A stretch of 64,000 nt of DNA, taken from NCBI GenBank assembly GCA_016630955.3, contig CM049992.1:1488001-1552000 (forward strand), read 5' to 3'. Shown piece after piece: positions 41,674-51,002 of the stretch. Position 1 is the first letter of the stretch; each line of letters opens with the position of its first letter. The translations under genes were made by a program, and so were the position numbers. The notes beneath the pieces were generated by a model that did no database searches, was not told the origin of the DNA, and was given only the letters and a program-made list of their open reading frames with translations. This DNA is from Didymella arachidicola. Taxonomy: Eukaryota; Ascomycota; Dothideomycetes; Pleosporales; Didymellaceae.

Positions 41674-42396
41674 TCACAGCTTCGCCTTGTCTTCTTTAGC
41701 CCATAGCACAGTCAGCCCCTCGGCACTCGTCCCAAGAACCGGATCACGCCCTGGCACTTCGACATTCCACACATCGTGAAACCTATCCTCATGTTCCCCT
41801 CCAACCGCAAAATCCCATTCCGAACCTCTAGGATACGCACCCATCATCATGAAATCACCCACAACAGGGATACTTTCAAAGAAATTCTTACTTCCCTCCT
41901 CATCATTCTTATCCGGTGGCTGATGAAACTCGATCCCATTGGTCTTCGGTAAGGGGTTATGCGTCTTATGCGCCACACCCGCTGGGATGATGAAAACATC
42001 ACCTACAGCCGCGTCTAGCAACACGCCACCTTCTTCTCTGCCCTCCTCGTTCAGATCTCTACCTGCAGTTCCCAGACCGAGATCTTGCTCCCGGTCTTCC
42101 TTGGAGTCTGCAATGCCGAAGCGGATCTTTGCGCTCCCGCCTGAGATGACTGCCATGCATTCATGTGCTCCGGAGTGGTAGTGCGAGTTTTGGTTCGGTC
42201 CGTAGCGCGCGATCCATTGTGACTGCCAGCCGTTGGAGGCGAACAGATCATAGATCTTGGATGTTGAGAAGGATTCTGATTTTACGAGTGGGGTGAGAAG
42301 GCCAGGGTAGTGAATGAGGACATGTGGAGAGTTGGGGATAAGCTTTGTAGGTGGCAGGGTGTATGTTCGGACTTCGATCTTCTTTGGTGCTGACAT
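41674..42396 (-). CDS. Cupin-domain protein
   Basis: A single-exon protein of 240 aa with an RmlC-like cupin fold. Motif 1 is visible as HYHSGAHECMAVISGG, with the two His and the Glu that usually bind a metal, and motif 2 as GDVFIIPAGVAHKTHNP with a third His. The region between them contains an acidic insertion (about residues 97-120). No signal peptide is present, so it should be cytosolic. Similar small fungal cupins are mostly of unknown substrate; a dioxygenase or isomerase role is possible but not shown. The gene ends about 190 bp from the 3' end of the membrane-protein gene, in converging orientation. Confidence 0.82.
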   Translation of the reverse strand: MSAPKKIEVRTYTLPPTKLIPNSPHVLIHYPGLLTPLVKSESFSTSKIYDLFASNGWQSQWIARYGPNQNSHYHSGAHECMAVISGGSAKIRFGIADSKEDREQDLGLGTAGRDLNEEGREEGGVLLDAAVGDVFIIPAGVAHKTHNPLPKTNGIEFHQPPDKNDEEGSKNFFESIPVVGDFMMMGAYPRGSEWDFAVGGEHEDRFHDVWNVEVPGRDPVLGTSAEGLTVLWAKEDKAKL

Positions 42397-43131
42397 TGTG
42401 GAGTTATAGTGACTGAGCAGCTGCAGTACGAAGGAGTATTGAATGTTTTTGCTTGAGTCACTAGCTTCTGAGTGGTGAATAAAAAGCAGATACTCCGAAG
42501 GTTGTGCTCCTAGATGGTGAGGGGAAGCTTGACGTCAATTCCGGTCGGCATTCCGACCCGGATAGAATGACCAATCTGAGCTTACGAATGGCCAGACTAA
42601 GATGGGTATCCTGACTACGACTGTTGGAATCGATACATGGTTTGTTAATTATGCTCTGCAACGAGCCGATGACAACAAATCTCCGGCGACCTGCGTTCCT
42701 GCTCAGCCAATCAGCTCTGGATACGAGTGGGGTGAAGCGATCAAGACGTGCCTTCGGACCTTCATTACTCGTGTCGAGACATCTCCAGACTCCATTTCGA
42801 CTTGAACAGTACACGATAGGATACAGTGAGGTGAACTCCGAAGGGCAGTTATGCGCTTGCAGCCGACATTAGCAGTCAGCACGCGATTCGTGACATGCAC
42901 AACAATTGTTGCCTAGATATCTTCAAGTAGTCTCATACTCAAAGTCCTTAACTTGAGCCTTGTCGGGCATCTGCACCGCATTTTCCATAGCACGGATCTC
43001 ATGGAACACACGGGCGAAAGGGAGCAGTATCGCGCAAGCAACAGATATGTATTCAAAGTCTCAGACGACTAAAAGTATGCACAAAGAAATATGAACTCCC
43101 AAAGTCCTGACCAGTGGCAAGTTCATCCCAC
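42397..43131. other. Intergenic, nothing recognised
   Basis: About 735 bp with the cupin promoter on the left and the 3' region of the beta-helix gene on the right. No supported gene or repeat. Confidence 0.35.
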
Positions 43132-44196
43132 CTAACAAATGTTCCTCGCACCATTTCCGGTCAAGGTCCAGTTGCTGTTGTCAGCACAAGGAGACTCCCG
43201 AACAGTCGTACCATCAACCTTGAGCGTGATGAACAGATCTCTGGTGTTTGCAAACTCTGTGCGTGCAGAGACGCGAACCTCGCCACCTCCGTTGACAGTA
43301 CCGCCACGGATGCGGACGTTGTAGCAGTTCTCGAGCAGAATAGCGTTGTTGCCGTTGTTCGCGAGGTCAACCGAAGTGATGTCCGCACCACCCGACTCGG
43401 AGACACAGAAGACGCCACGGCCACCGCCACGCGACTTGACCTTCTCGATGTAGACGTTGGTGTCGTAGTTGCCGTTCGCAAGGCGACCGTTGCGGTTGGC
43501 GAAGCGGAGAGTACCGTATCCTGTGCCCGCACCAACATTGTCACCATCTACAAGACCGACCTTGACGTTGATCGAGTTCTGGATCAGCAGTCCAGACTCG
43601 CCGACGTTTTTTGCGATGACTTGGTTGATGGTCAAGCCGTCGATGTTCCAGGTCTCGACTGCGTGCGAGCCGGCGCCCGTGACGCGGATATCATCCATTT
43701 TGACGTTGGACTGAGCCGCGCGGTCGCGATCGAAGCGGATGCCCAGACCACCGCTGAGGTTCATTGTGATTTTACCGAGGACAAGGCCGTTGGCACCGGA
43801 GAAGCGGAGGCCGAAATAGGGGGCGCCGGTCATGGTGAGGTAGGGGATTTGAACATCTTTTGCGTCCGTGACCTCGATGGCTCCACGGCCGGAGCGGTTG
43901 GCGGTGTTGATGGTACCGCAACCTTCGAAGATCTTGCCAGCTTGAATGGTGATAGTGTTTGCGCCGAGGGAGCCGGAAGCAATGACTGCGACGCGCTGAC
44001 CGGAACTGATGGAGTCGACAGCGGCTTGAATGGCGGCGCGGTAGTCTGAGCCAGTGTAGACGGTAGTGGAGCCACGAGTCGCGGTGAAGGAGCTGCCAGA
44101 GCCAGTGACTTTGGCGTCGGGTGTGCCTGAACCGCACTGAGCGGAAACAGTGGAAGCGAGCGCCAGCGCTGATGCGAGAAGGGAGAAGTGAACCAT
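43132..44196 (-). CDS. Secreted right-handed beta-helix protein
   Basis: A single-exon protein of 354 aa with a signal peptide (MVHFSLLASALALASTVSAQ) and a body of short repeating beta-strand turns (for example NTITIQAGKIFEGCGTINTA, LVLGKITMNLSGGLGIRF, NVYIEKVKSRGGGRGVF). This is the pattern of a right-handed parallel beta-helix as in pectate lyases and related pectin-active enzymes. Cysteines near the N terminus (QCGSG), in the middle and at the very end (NIC) may form disulfides. Catalytic residues of a particular lyase family are not certain by eye, so activity on pectin is only inferred. A TATATA run lies about 55 bp upstream of the ATG. Confidence 0.8.
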   Translation of the reverse strand: MVHFSLLASALALASTVSAQCGSGTPDAKVTGSGSSFTATRGSTTVYTGSDYRAAIQAAVDSISSGQRVAVIASGSLGANTITIQAGKIFEGCGTINTANRSGRGAIEVTDAKDVQIPYLTMTGAPYFGLRFSGANGLVLGKITMNLSGGLGIRFDRDRAAQSNVKMDDIRVTGAGSHAVETWNIDGLTINQVIAKNVGESGLLIQNSINVKVGLVDGDNVGAGTGYGTLRFANRNGRLANGNYDTNVYIEKVKSRGGGRGVFCVSESGGADITSVDLANNGNNAILLENCYNVRIRGGTVNGGGEVRVSARTEFANTRDLFITLKVDGTTVRESPCADNSNWTLTGNGARNIC

Positions 44197-45702
44197 TGTT
44201 GCGAGGTTGCAGTCGATGTTGGTGATGCCTCAACACCGTGGAGTGTCACTTATATACTGTAGAAGAGAAGGATTCGGTTCCGATCGCAGTCACGGTGTAT
44301 CGTCCTCCGCTCTATTCCTCCGGTTGGAGGATCATATTGGCGATGTTTTGTGTAGATCTATTAGGGATGTTCCTCACTCGGCTAGCACCGAAGACATGCG
44401 GAAACTCAGTGTGATAGCGTTCTTAGCAGTCTTGGTCCAATACAAAATCTGGTACGTCCAAGAATTAGCGTTCCCCGGGCGAAATGAACCAAGATGTCGT
44501 CAGGGCTGCGTGAAACAATGGACAGCCCTTAATACTGATCCCTAGACCTCGTCCTCGCCAAGCAATTTTACGCCGGTTTCATTGGTGCGCTACTGCAATG
44601 CTTGCTTCCGCTGCCAAGCCTTCCAAGACCTAATAGATTAGCATCGTTTGAGTAGTTTAGAGATTGGCTTGTTCTTTTGGGCGCATGAGAATCCGGAAGA
44701 AGCCATGTGAGGTCGATCACCCCGCAAAATGTTGAATGTATGTGTATCTCGGTCGCAGGTGTCCCGCATGCCCCACAAACCAGCATACGCTGGTGTCTTG
44801 CTGTTTTTCGAAACGTATCCGACGGTAAAGACATAGCCATGGGTCGGCAATGTTTGCGACGATGCGATTGTGCAGTGAAGCGACGTACATGGCTCTCATG
44901 CCACGATACTCGGTGTGTTTGCAAGTTCAATATCGCACTAGACCAAATCTTGCTGCTCTGTCTCTTCGGTAAGAAATACACCGATCCAAGGCCACTACCG
45001 TCTCGGGTGTATAGAGATCATATTGCAGTCATGGCGACACGAGGTTCAGCCGGGGCTTGAATCAGCCTGTAAATTCGCAGATGGTTCGAAATAACACTTG
45101 TAGCTGTCGAGAGATTTGCTACAAGCTCTATCTTTGTGAATACCGCCGGGCGGTGGATTTGACACACTCCTCAAGGCTGTATGCTTCAATATAAATGGAC
45201 CCGGGACCAAGCATAACGCGGCCAATGGAAGCGATTCCGCGTGGTGCAGTAAATAGTAGACCTGCCTGTGCACATTCGACTTGTAGATCAGGCTGTATTG
45301 ATCGCGCTAACATCGATCGTATTCGGAGGCGATGTCGTTGCGCGAGGGCGATCAGAGACGGCGCGACAAAATCGCTGTAATTTGCCCAGTACCAGCAGAT
45401 TCGTCGTCAAGATCCTCGATCAAGTTAACACAGTCCGTGAACCTGAAGTTATGCTCGCGGAACTGTGGGGTAGCCGTCCATCGTCCACCATGGTATCTAG
45501 ATTGTGAAACCTTACACTGACCGCGCAACTGATAACAAGACATGGGAGGACCAAAAGAAACTGCGCGAAGACGATAAGAAGAGTCTACTTGACCCCCTTT
45601 GTAGTCGGTGAGGCTTTATGATGGTCCAACTTAGTCAAAAGTCGGCATTGACCCAAAAATCGACCTTCACCTCCCAACCGCCAACACAGACCCTACGACG
45701 GC
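44197..45702. other. Gene-free interval left of the tRNA
   Basis: About 1.5 kb including the promoter of the beta-helix gene. Frames of up to 137 codons occur but overlap on both strands and lack domain character. Nothing else recognised. Confidence 0.35.
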
Positions 45703-45707
45703 AAAAA
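45703..45707 (-). terminator. RNA polymerase III terminator of tRNA-Ala
   Basis: Five T on the transcribed-sense minus strand, four bases after the tRNA 3' end, fit a Pol III termination signal. Confidence 0.7.
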
Positions 45708-45711
45708 GAAC

Positions 45712-45783
45712 TGGACTCGCGGGGAATCGAACCCCGGACCACTCCCATGCTAAGGGAGTATTATACCACTAAACCACGAGCCC
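45712..45783 (-). tRNA. tRNA-Ala, anticodon AGC
   Basis: A 72-nt tRNA gene without intron. The acceptor stem GGGCTCG pairs with CGAGTCC and contains the G3-U70 wobble that is the identity element of alanine tRNAs; the discriminator base is A. The anticodon stem CTCCC/GGGAG encloses the loop TTAGCAT, giving anticodon AGC. The T arm GGGGTTCGATTCCCC contains the internal B-box, and the A-box region reads TGGTTTAGTGG. The D stem has one imperfect pair. CCA is not encoded, as expected in eukaryotes. Confidence 0.93.
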
Positions 45784-46059
45784 GTTGTTGCTGTTGTAGC
45801 TGCTTTGATGGAGAATCAGATAAATTGGGACAATATAAAGTAACTGAAAGCGAACTGACGGTGCGATCAACACTAAAACTCAGGGACAGACTGTATATCC
45901 AACCTCAAACAACCTCTGAAAAGCCTGGCTTAATTCGGGGTTGTGTTCGTTGAAAATTGTGCAGTGTGTAGTGGGGCGGGTGGGGCTAGACCGAGGCTCG
46001 ACGGAAGCTGGAGTGGACCGAACGCGATGAACGAATATCAGGAACGTCGAAGAGGCTAT

Positions 46060-46509
46060 TCATATGGCATGTAGAGCTCTCTGCTGTGTTTCTTTGGCCG
46101 TTTGCCCAACCTTCAATGTCTCCGTTGGTTGCTGCTTTGGTTCTTCGTCCTTTGGTGTCAGGTAGACAGCCATGGTAGGCAGGGCGACGCCCAGGGCGAG
46201 TCGTCCGTAGCATAGGCAATGCATGATTTCAGTTGTAGATTGATCCCGAGGAGTCTCGTTGACCTGCGTTGATGTCGGGCGCTGGTCGAGCTGAAGAGGG
46301 CGCTTGGGCGATTGCGATGGATCAGACGGGCTGCGAGTGATATGCGGGCTACTGTACAGCGAAGATAACCAAGAGATAGGAGCGTGAGATGTATTTCCGC
46401 TGCGTTGTGTCGTTGTCGTGGTTATGGTTGCCACCATCTTCGGACGGATCCCCCTTCCACTACGATGTGTTACGTCATCACGACCATGCAACCACCACTT
46501 CCCCTCCAT
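46060..46509 (-). CDS. Possible small protein, unsupported by homology
   Basis: An open frame of 149 codons, divergent from the hydrolase at 46615. Its composition looks mildly protein-like (SPSDPSQSPKRPLQLDQRPT, later CLCYGRLALGVALPTMAVYL as a possible membrane segment), and an alternative ATG lies at 46434. No domain or splice evidence supports it, and it falls where the hydrolase promoter should be. Confidence 0.25.
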   Translation of the reverse strand: MEGKWWLHGRDDVTHRSGRGIRPKMVATITTTTTQRSGNTSHAPISWLSSLYSSPHITRSPSDPSQSPKRPLQLDQRPTSTQVNETPRDQSTTEIMHCLCYGRLALGVALPTMAVYLTPKDEEPKQQPTETLKVGQTAKETQQRALHAI

Positions 46510-46614
46510 ATCAAGTATCGCATATCAAGACATCGTCCACAATCAATAGCATTCGATTCCGCAATAACGTGACACTCAATCTCAAAAACGGTGTCAAGCA
46601 CAAAGACAGCAATC

Positions 46615-47592
46615 ATGACCTCCCAAAGCCCTCCCCCAGTGCAGTACTACGACATCCCCAACTTCACCTTCCACAACGGCGACACGCTCCCCAACGTGCG
46701 CCTAGCCTACCAAATCCTCAACCCGCGACAAGAAAAAATAGCAGTAGTACACACATGTTTCCGCGGCCGCCTCTCCACAACCCTCACGCACGCAGACTAC
46801 GCTCTGCGCGACTACAAAATAATCCTCATCGCCCTCTTCGGCAATGGCGAGTCCTCCTCGCCATCCAACACACCCTCCTTCCCTACCCAGCTCGAGTACA
46901 TGGACTGCGTCAAGGCGCAGCACGTGCTGCTAATCGCAGAGCTCAAAATCGCCCAAGTCGACGTCATGCTCGGCTTCAGCATGGGCGGCCAGATGACGTA
47001 CCACTGGATCACGACGCATCGCTCGTTTGTGAAGAACGCGGTGATAGTGTGTTCCAGCGCGAAGACGTCCAGGCACAACTTTCAGTTCTTGGAGGGGCCG
47101 CGGGCGGCGCTGGAGAGTGCCCGGGATGCCGAGGCTGGGATTAGGGCGTTTGGGAAGGGGTATTCGGCGTGGTTGACGAGTGCGGAGTGGTTTGATGAGG
47201 AGCTGTATCGGGAGATGGGGTTTGAGAGTTTGGAGGCGTGGGATGAGGCTGCGACGTTCAGGGGGTATGAGGGGTGGAGTGGTGAGGATTTGTTGGCGAT
47301 GTTGGGGATGTGGCAGCGAGGTGATGTTGCGAGGTGCTGGCAGGGCTCTGGGGGTGATTTGAATAGGGCGTTGGAGCATATTGATGCGAGGGTGTTGCTT
47401 ATGCCCTGCGAGACTGATCAGTATTTCCGTCCGAAGGCTAATGAGAGGGAGGTGCAATCGCTCAAGGGGGGGCAGGTCGCGGTTGTGCCTAGCATATGGG
47501 GACACATCGCCGGTGGCGGTGCCAACGAGAAGGATGTTAGATGGATGGAGGGGAAAATTGCAGAGTTTCTCAAGGGTGGATACGCCTCTTGA
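46615..47592 (+). CDS. MetX-like alpha/beta hydrolase
   Basis: A single-exon protein of 325 aa in the alpha/beta hydrolase superfamily, closest in layout to the homoserine O-acetyltransferase (MetX)-like group. The nucleophile elbow is GFSMGG with Ser122; Asp268 (CETDQYF) and His297 (WGHIAGG) complete a plausible triad. The N terminus FHNGDTLPNVRLAYQILN is typical of this group. True MetX enzymes are longer and have an additional lid, so this may be an esterase-like relative rather than a methionine-pathway enzyme. The ATG at 46615 is chosen because it starts closest to the conserved N terminus; the frame is open for eight more codons upstream. Confidence 0.82.
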   Translation: MTSQSPPPVQYYDIPNFTFHNGDTLPNVRLAYQILNPRQEKIAVVHTCFRGRLSTTLTHADYALRDYKIILIALFGNGESSSPSNTPSFPTQLEYMDCVKAQHVLLIAELKIAQVDVMLGFSMGGQMTYHWITTHRSFVKNAVIVCSSAKTSRHNFQFLEGPRAALESARDAEAGIRAFGKGYSAWLTSAEWFDEELYREMGFESLEAWDEAATFRGYEGWSGEDLLAMLGMWQRGDVARCWQGSGGDLNRALEHIDARVLLMPCETDQYFRPKANEREVQSLKGGQVAVVPSIWGHIAGGGANEKDVRWMEGKIAEFLKGGYAS

Positions 47593-48144
47593 CGGTCACC
47601 GGCAATGTTCATAATCAAAATAAATAAAGAGGGTTTGCCTATATATGTACTCGCAGAATGCCTGGATTGGTACATCATATACCAGGCAGATCGAGGTCAA
47701 ACGCGCCCATGAACGTACATCTCGTCTATCTCTTCAACAACAAAGTAACACGTGCACCAAACGCTTCCAAGACCATGTACACAATGTCTCCAACGTCGCG
47801 GCCGTGCCTACGTCCGCATTCCGTCCACTAGCGCCCGGCGTGCCTCGGCAAGGATAAGTGGATTCGAGTCGACAACTCTCGATTGCCATCGGCAGTCAGC
47901 ATGCGCGTTTACCCCACACCCGCCATTACCAAGCAGCACATTGCGTGACGTCTGGGCAACACAACTGTGCAATTCCATGCGAACACCACTTAGACAACAA
48001 AAGTCGGACACTTTTGATGAGGTCAGCGGCCTAAAGTGTCCGATATTTTTTGTCCAGGTGGTGCGAAGATGCATATATCCCCCTGACCTTGGGTATGCCA
48101 AATCTTGACCCTCATCTCGACTCTCCCCCGCAAAACAATCCAAA
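47593..48144. other. Intergenic between hydrolase and oxidoreductase
   Basis: 552 bp with the hydrolase 3' region and the promoter of the oxidoreductase. An inverted pair AGTCGGACACTTT (48001-48013) and AAAGTGTCCGA (48033-48043) about 20 bp apart forms a short hairpin. No gene. Confidence 0.45.
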
Positions 48145-49230
48145 ATGTCCACCATGAAAGAAGCCACCATCGCCAAAGGCCTCCAAACCACCATCCACGA
48201 CATCCCGATCCCAGAACCCCAGCCCGACCAAGTCGTAATCCAGGTCGTCGTCTCCGGCAGCAACCCCAAAGACTGGAAAGTCCCGGAACTCTTCCCGGGC
48301 TACAATGCCAACAGCGGCGACGACATCGCGGGTATTGTTTACAGCGTGGGCTCCAATGTGTGGGAGTTTAAAAAGGGGGACCGCGTTGCGAGTTTCCACG
48401 AGATGATGACCCCCGGGGGGAGCTTCGCGGAGTACGCGGTGGGGTGGGCGCATACGACGTTTCATTTGCCCAAGGGGGTGAGTTTTGAAGGTATGTCGCA
48501 TCTTTACGGCGTGCAAAGTACGCGGATGCTGACGCTGTGAAAAGATGCGGCTACCATCCCGCTCGCAGCCATGACAGCAGCGCTGGGTCTGCACCAACGC
48601 CTCGGACTCCCGCTGCCGTGGACACGCGCGACAGCGCCCACGCCCCTCGTCGTGTACGGCGGCGCATCCGCAGTCGGCGCGTACGCGATTAAACTCGCTT
48701 CCCTGGCTGACATTCACCCGATCATCGCGGTCGCAGGGCGGGGCATCGCGTTCGTGGAGACGCTGCTGGACCGCAGCAAAGGCGACGCTATCGTCGACTA
48801 CCGCGCGGGCAACGACGCCGTCGTGGCTGGCATCAAGGACGCACTCCACGGCCAGAAACTCTGGCACGCATTCGACGCTACGTCCGAGCACGGGAGCTAT
48901 ACCAACATTGTCGAAGTCCTCGAGCCCACGGGGCGCCTCACCGTCGTCCTGCCCTGGAAAAAATACGAAGGTGTGCCTGAGAGTGTTGTGCTTTCGACGA
49001 CAGAGGTAGGCGCGAGTCACAAGGCGGAGAAAGATTATGCATACGTCATGTTCCGGTATTTTGCGCGGGGGCTAGCGGAGGGGTTTTTCACGCCGCATCC
49101 GTATGAGGTTGTGCCTGGGGGATTGGGGGGTGTGCAGCGGGCGTTGGAGAATTTGAAAGAGGGGAGGGCGAGTGCGGTGAAGTATGTATTTCGGATTGGG
49201 GAGACGGAGGGGGTGGGGAGTGTGTTGTAG
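48145..49230 (+). CDS. Medium-chain quinone/enoyl reductase-like enzyme
   Basis: Exons 48145-48490 and 48545-49230, joined across a 54-nt intron (G|GTATGT...AAAAG|AT), give 343 aa. It is a member of the medium-chain dehydrogenase/reductase superfamily: an N-terminal GroES-like domain (SGSNPKDWKVPE, DDIAGIVYSVGSNVWEFKKG DRV in two parts) and a Rossmann domain with the cofactor loop VVYGGASAVGAYAIKLAS. The lack of structural-zinc cysteines suits a zinc-free quinone oxidoreductase or trans-enoyl reductase reducing an activated double bond with NADPH. No polyketide synthase is nearby to suggest a pathway. The C-terminal region has unusually G-rich codon usage (for example 49120-49220). Confidence 0.87.
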
Positions 49231-51002
49231 GTGGGGAGAAGTAGCCTCATTAGGGCTACAGAACCCACGAGGATTTCTAGCGTAAATCATGCACAGATGA
49301 GACAGGATGGTTACACATGGTACAATGCCATCTCCACTCGTTTTATTGCTCAGTGGACATCTAGCCTCTCGTTCTCGACATGCTGTCTGGACAAGCAATC
49401 GAAATGCCTGGTTAAACCCAACCACTTGTAGACTGTGGCGTATTCAGCCTCTTAAAATAGCCAGGCATAAACAGCATCAGCATGTGCACAAGCAACCCCA
49501 GCCGCTCCTCTCAATCACTTCTTCCTCACTCTATATATTCGTCACATCCCACCCTTCCCCTCTCTTCACATTCCACTTGCATACAAGATTATTCTACCAA
49601 AGCGCTAGAACAGAACTAGTGGCAGCAGCTTGTCATGGGCCTCGTAGGCGAATTAAGAGAACAGGGGTGTTGTCAACGCGTCCTTGCCAAATGCGTTGAC
49701 TTTGTACCAACCAAGCCGAAGAGCCTCTCAAAAAAAACATCCTCAGCCTCTTTCTTCCTTCCTTCCTTCCTCCCTCCCTTCCTCCCTCCCTTCCTCCCCC
49801 CACCAAGCACTAGCCCAGCTCTCAAATCTCCATCTCCATCTCCTCAAACCACACATCCCCCGCACCAACCAACGTTGCACAAACCAATTAGCTCCCGGAT
49901 GCGCGTAGCGCAAGATATAACAATAACAGTGATTATTACGAGACCAACCCGCGTAGCTCCGGTAGTTGAAAAACAAACAAACAAACGTGTTCAGATTAGC
50001 AGTAAGGAATGCGAGGTTTCCCACGGCACATGTCCGCTTTATCACCGCATTCTACTCTACTGTTATTCCCCGCGACGGAAAGAAAGGCGTTTCAAAGTAC
50101 TAGCTAGGCCTTTCGTATGATGTAATTAGGAACAGCGTGAGTGAGAAGCTACATTGCACCGATAGTTATAATTCTTACGCTTAAAGAAAGGAAGGATAGT
50201 AGTAAGAGCACAAGTGCGCGATAGATGCCGTGCCAACACAAAACAGAAAACGAAGCACCAACAACCCCCCCTCTCAGCGCCTAGAATCGTGCAGCACCGT
50301 CACGATACCCATCTACACTTTAAACAAGTTGGACAAACCCTCACATCACCATCACACAGCAAAGCAAATATCCGCTTCACGAGCGCAACACACACAACAG
50401 CACAAAACGCACGTGAGAAACTCTGGATTCCCAACGCTAGTCTCTAATACTCTCGGCGTAAAAGCAGTGACGCCTGGTCATGCAACCCCGCCCTAGAAGC
50501 GAATGTGCGCTAGAGTCCCGCATGCGGGTTGGATATGCGACGACAACAACAACAACGAAAGAAGGAAGAAAGAAGAGAAGCGCCAGGGAACGCCGGTGGT
50601 ATCTTGCGAACGGAGGGTTCGCGAACCCAGACAGGATGATGCTGTGTGCGAAGGAGAGAAGGAGATTGGGGGACAGGACGAGACGGGGTGGCGGGAAGAG
50701 CCACGAGGAACGGTTTCCACCGCCTTGTTCCACCCGCCGTGCCTTTCCTAGATGCTGTAAGGGAGATGGGGGACAGAAAACAAGACGGGCCATGAGGAGC
50801 GTGTGGGGCACGTCGGTCGAGAAACAGTCCCCTTCCACTTCCCCGAAATAAAACAAAAGGAACTTGACCACCAAATCCAACACCCAGGCTGGTCCCACCG
50901 GGTAAACCGACTGCCCAAGCGGACTTGTGTTGGTCCGATCAAATCTTTCTCCGAACGGTAAACTTGCGCTCCATAGTCGCCGCAGGCAATGCATCCGCAA
51001 AT
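49231..51002. other. Interval with polypyrimidine tract, no gene
   Basis: About 1.8 kb between converging genes. It contains the CT-rich tract at 49747-49801 and many short frames without domain character. It should include both 3' untranslated regions. Confidence 0.4.
49747..49801 (+). repeat. Polypyrimidine CCTT/CCCT microsatellite
   Basis: About 55 nt of pure C and T made of interleaved TTCC, TCCC and CCTT units. Such tracts can form triplexes and mutate quickly; here it is non-coding. Confidence 0.85.

Noticed and set aside
43114..44049. A 311-codon plus-strand frame
   Set aside because: Exactly antisense to the beta-helix gene, whose signal peptide and repeats are clear; the Val/Asp-rich product is a shadow.
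48112..49020. A 302-codon minus-strand frame
   Set aside because: Antisense to the oxidoreductase exons and it crosses their intron; the plus strand carries a recognisable Rossmann domain.
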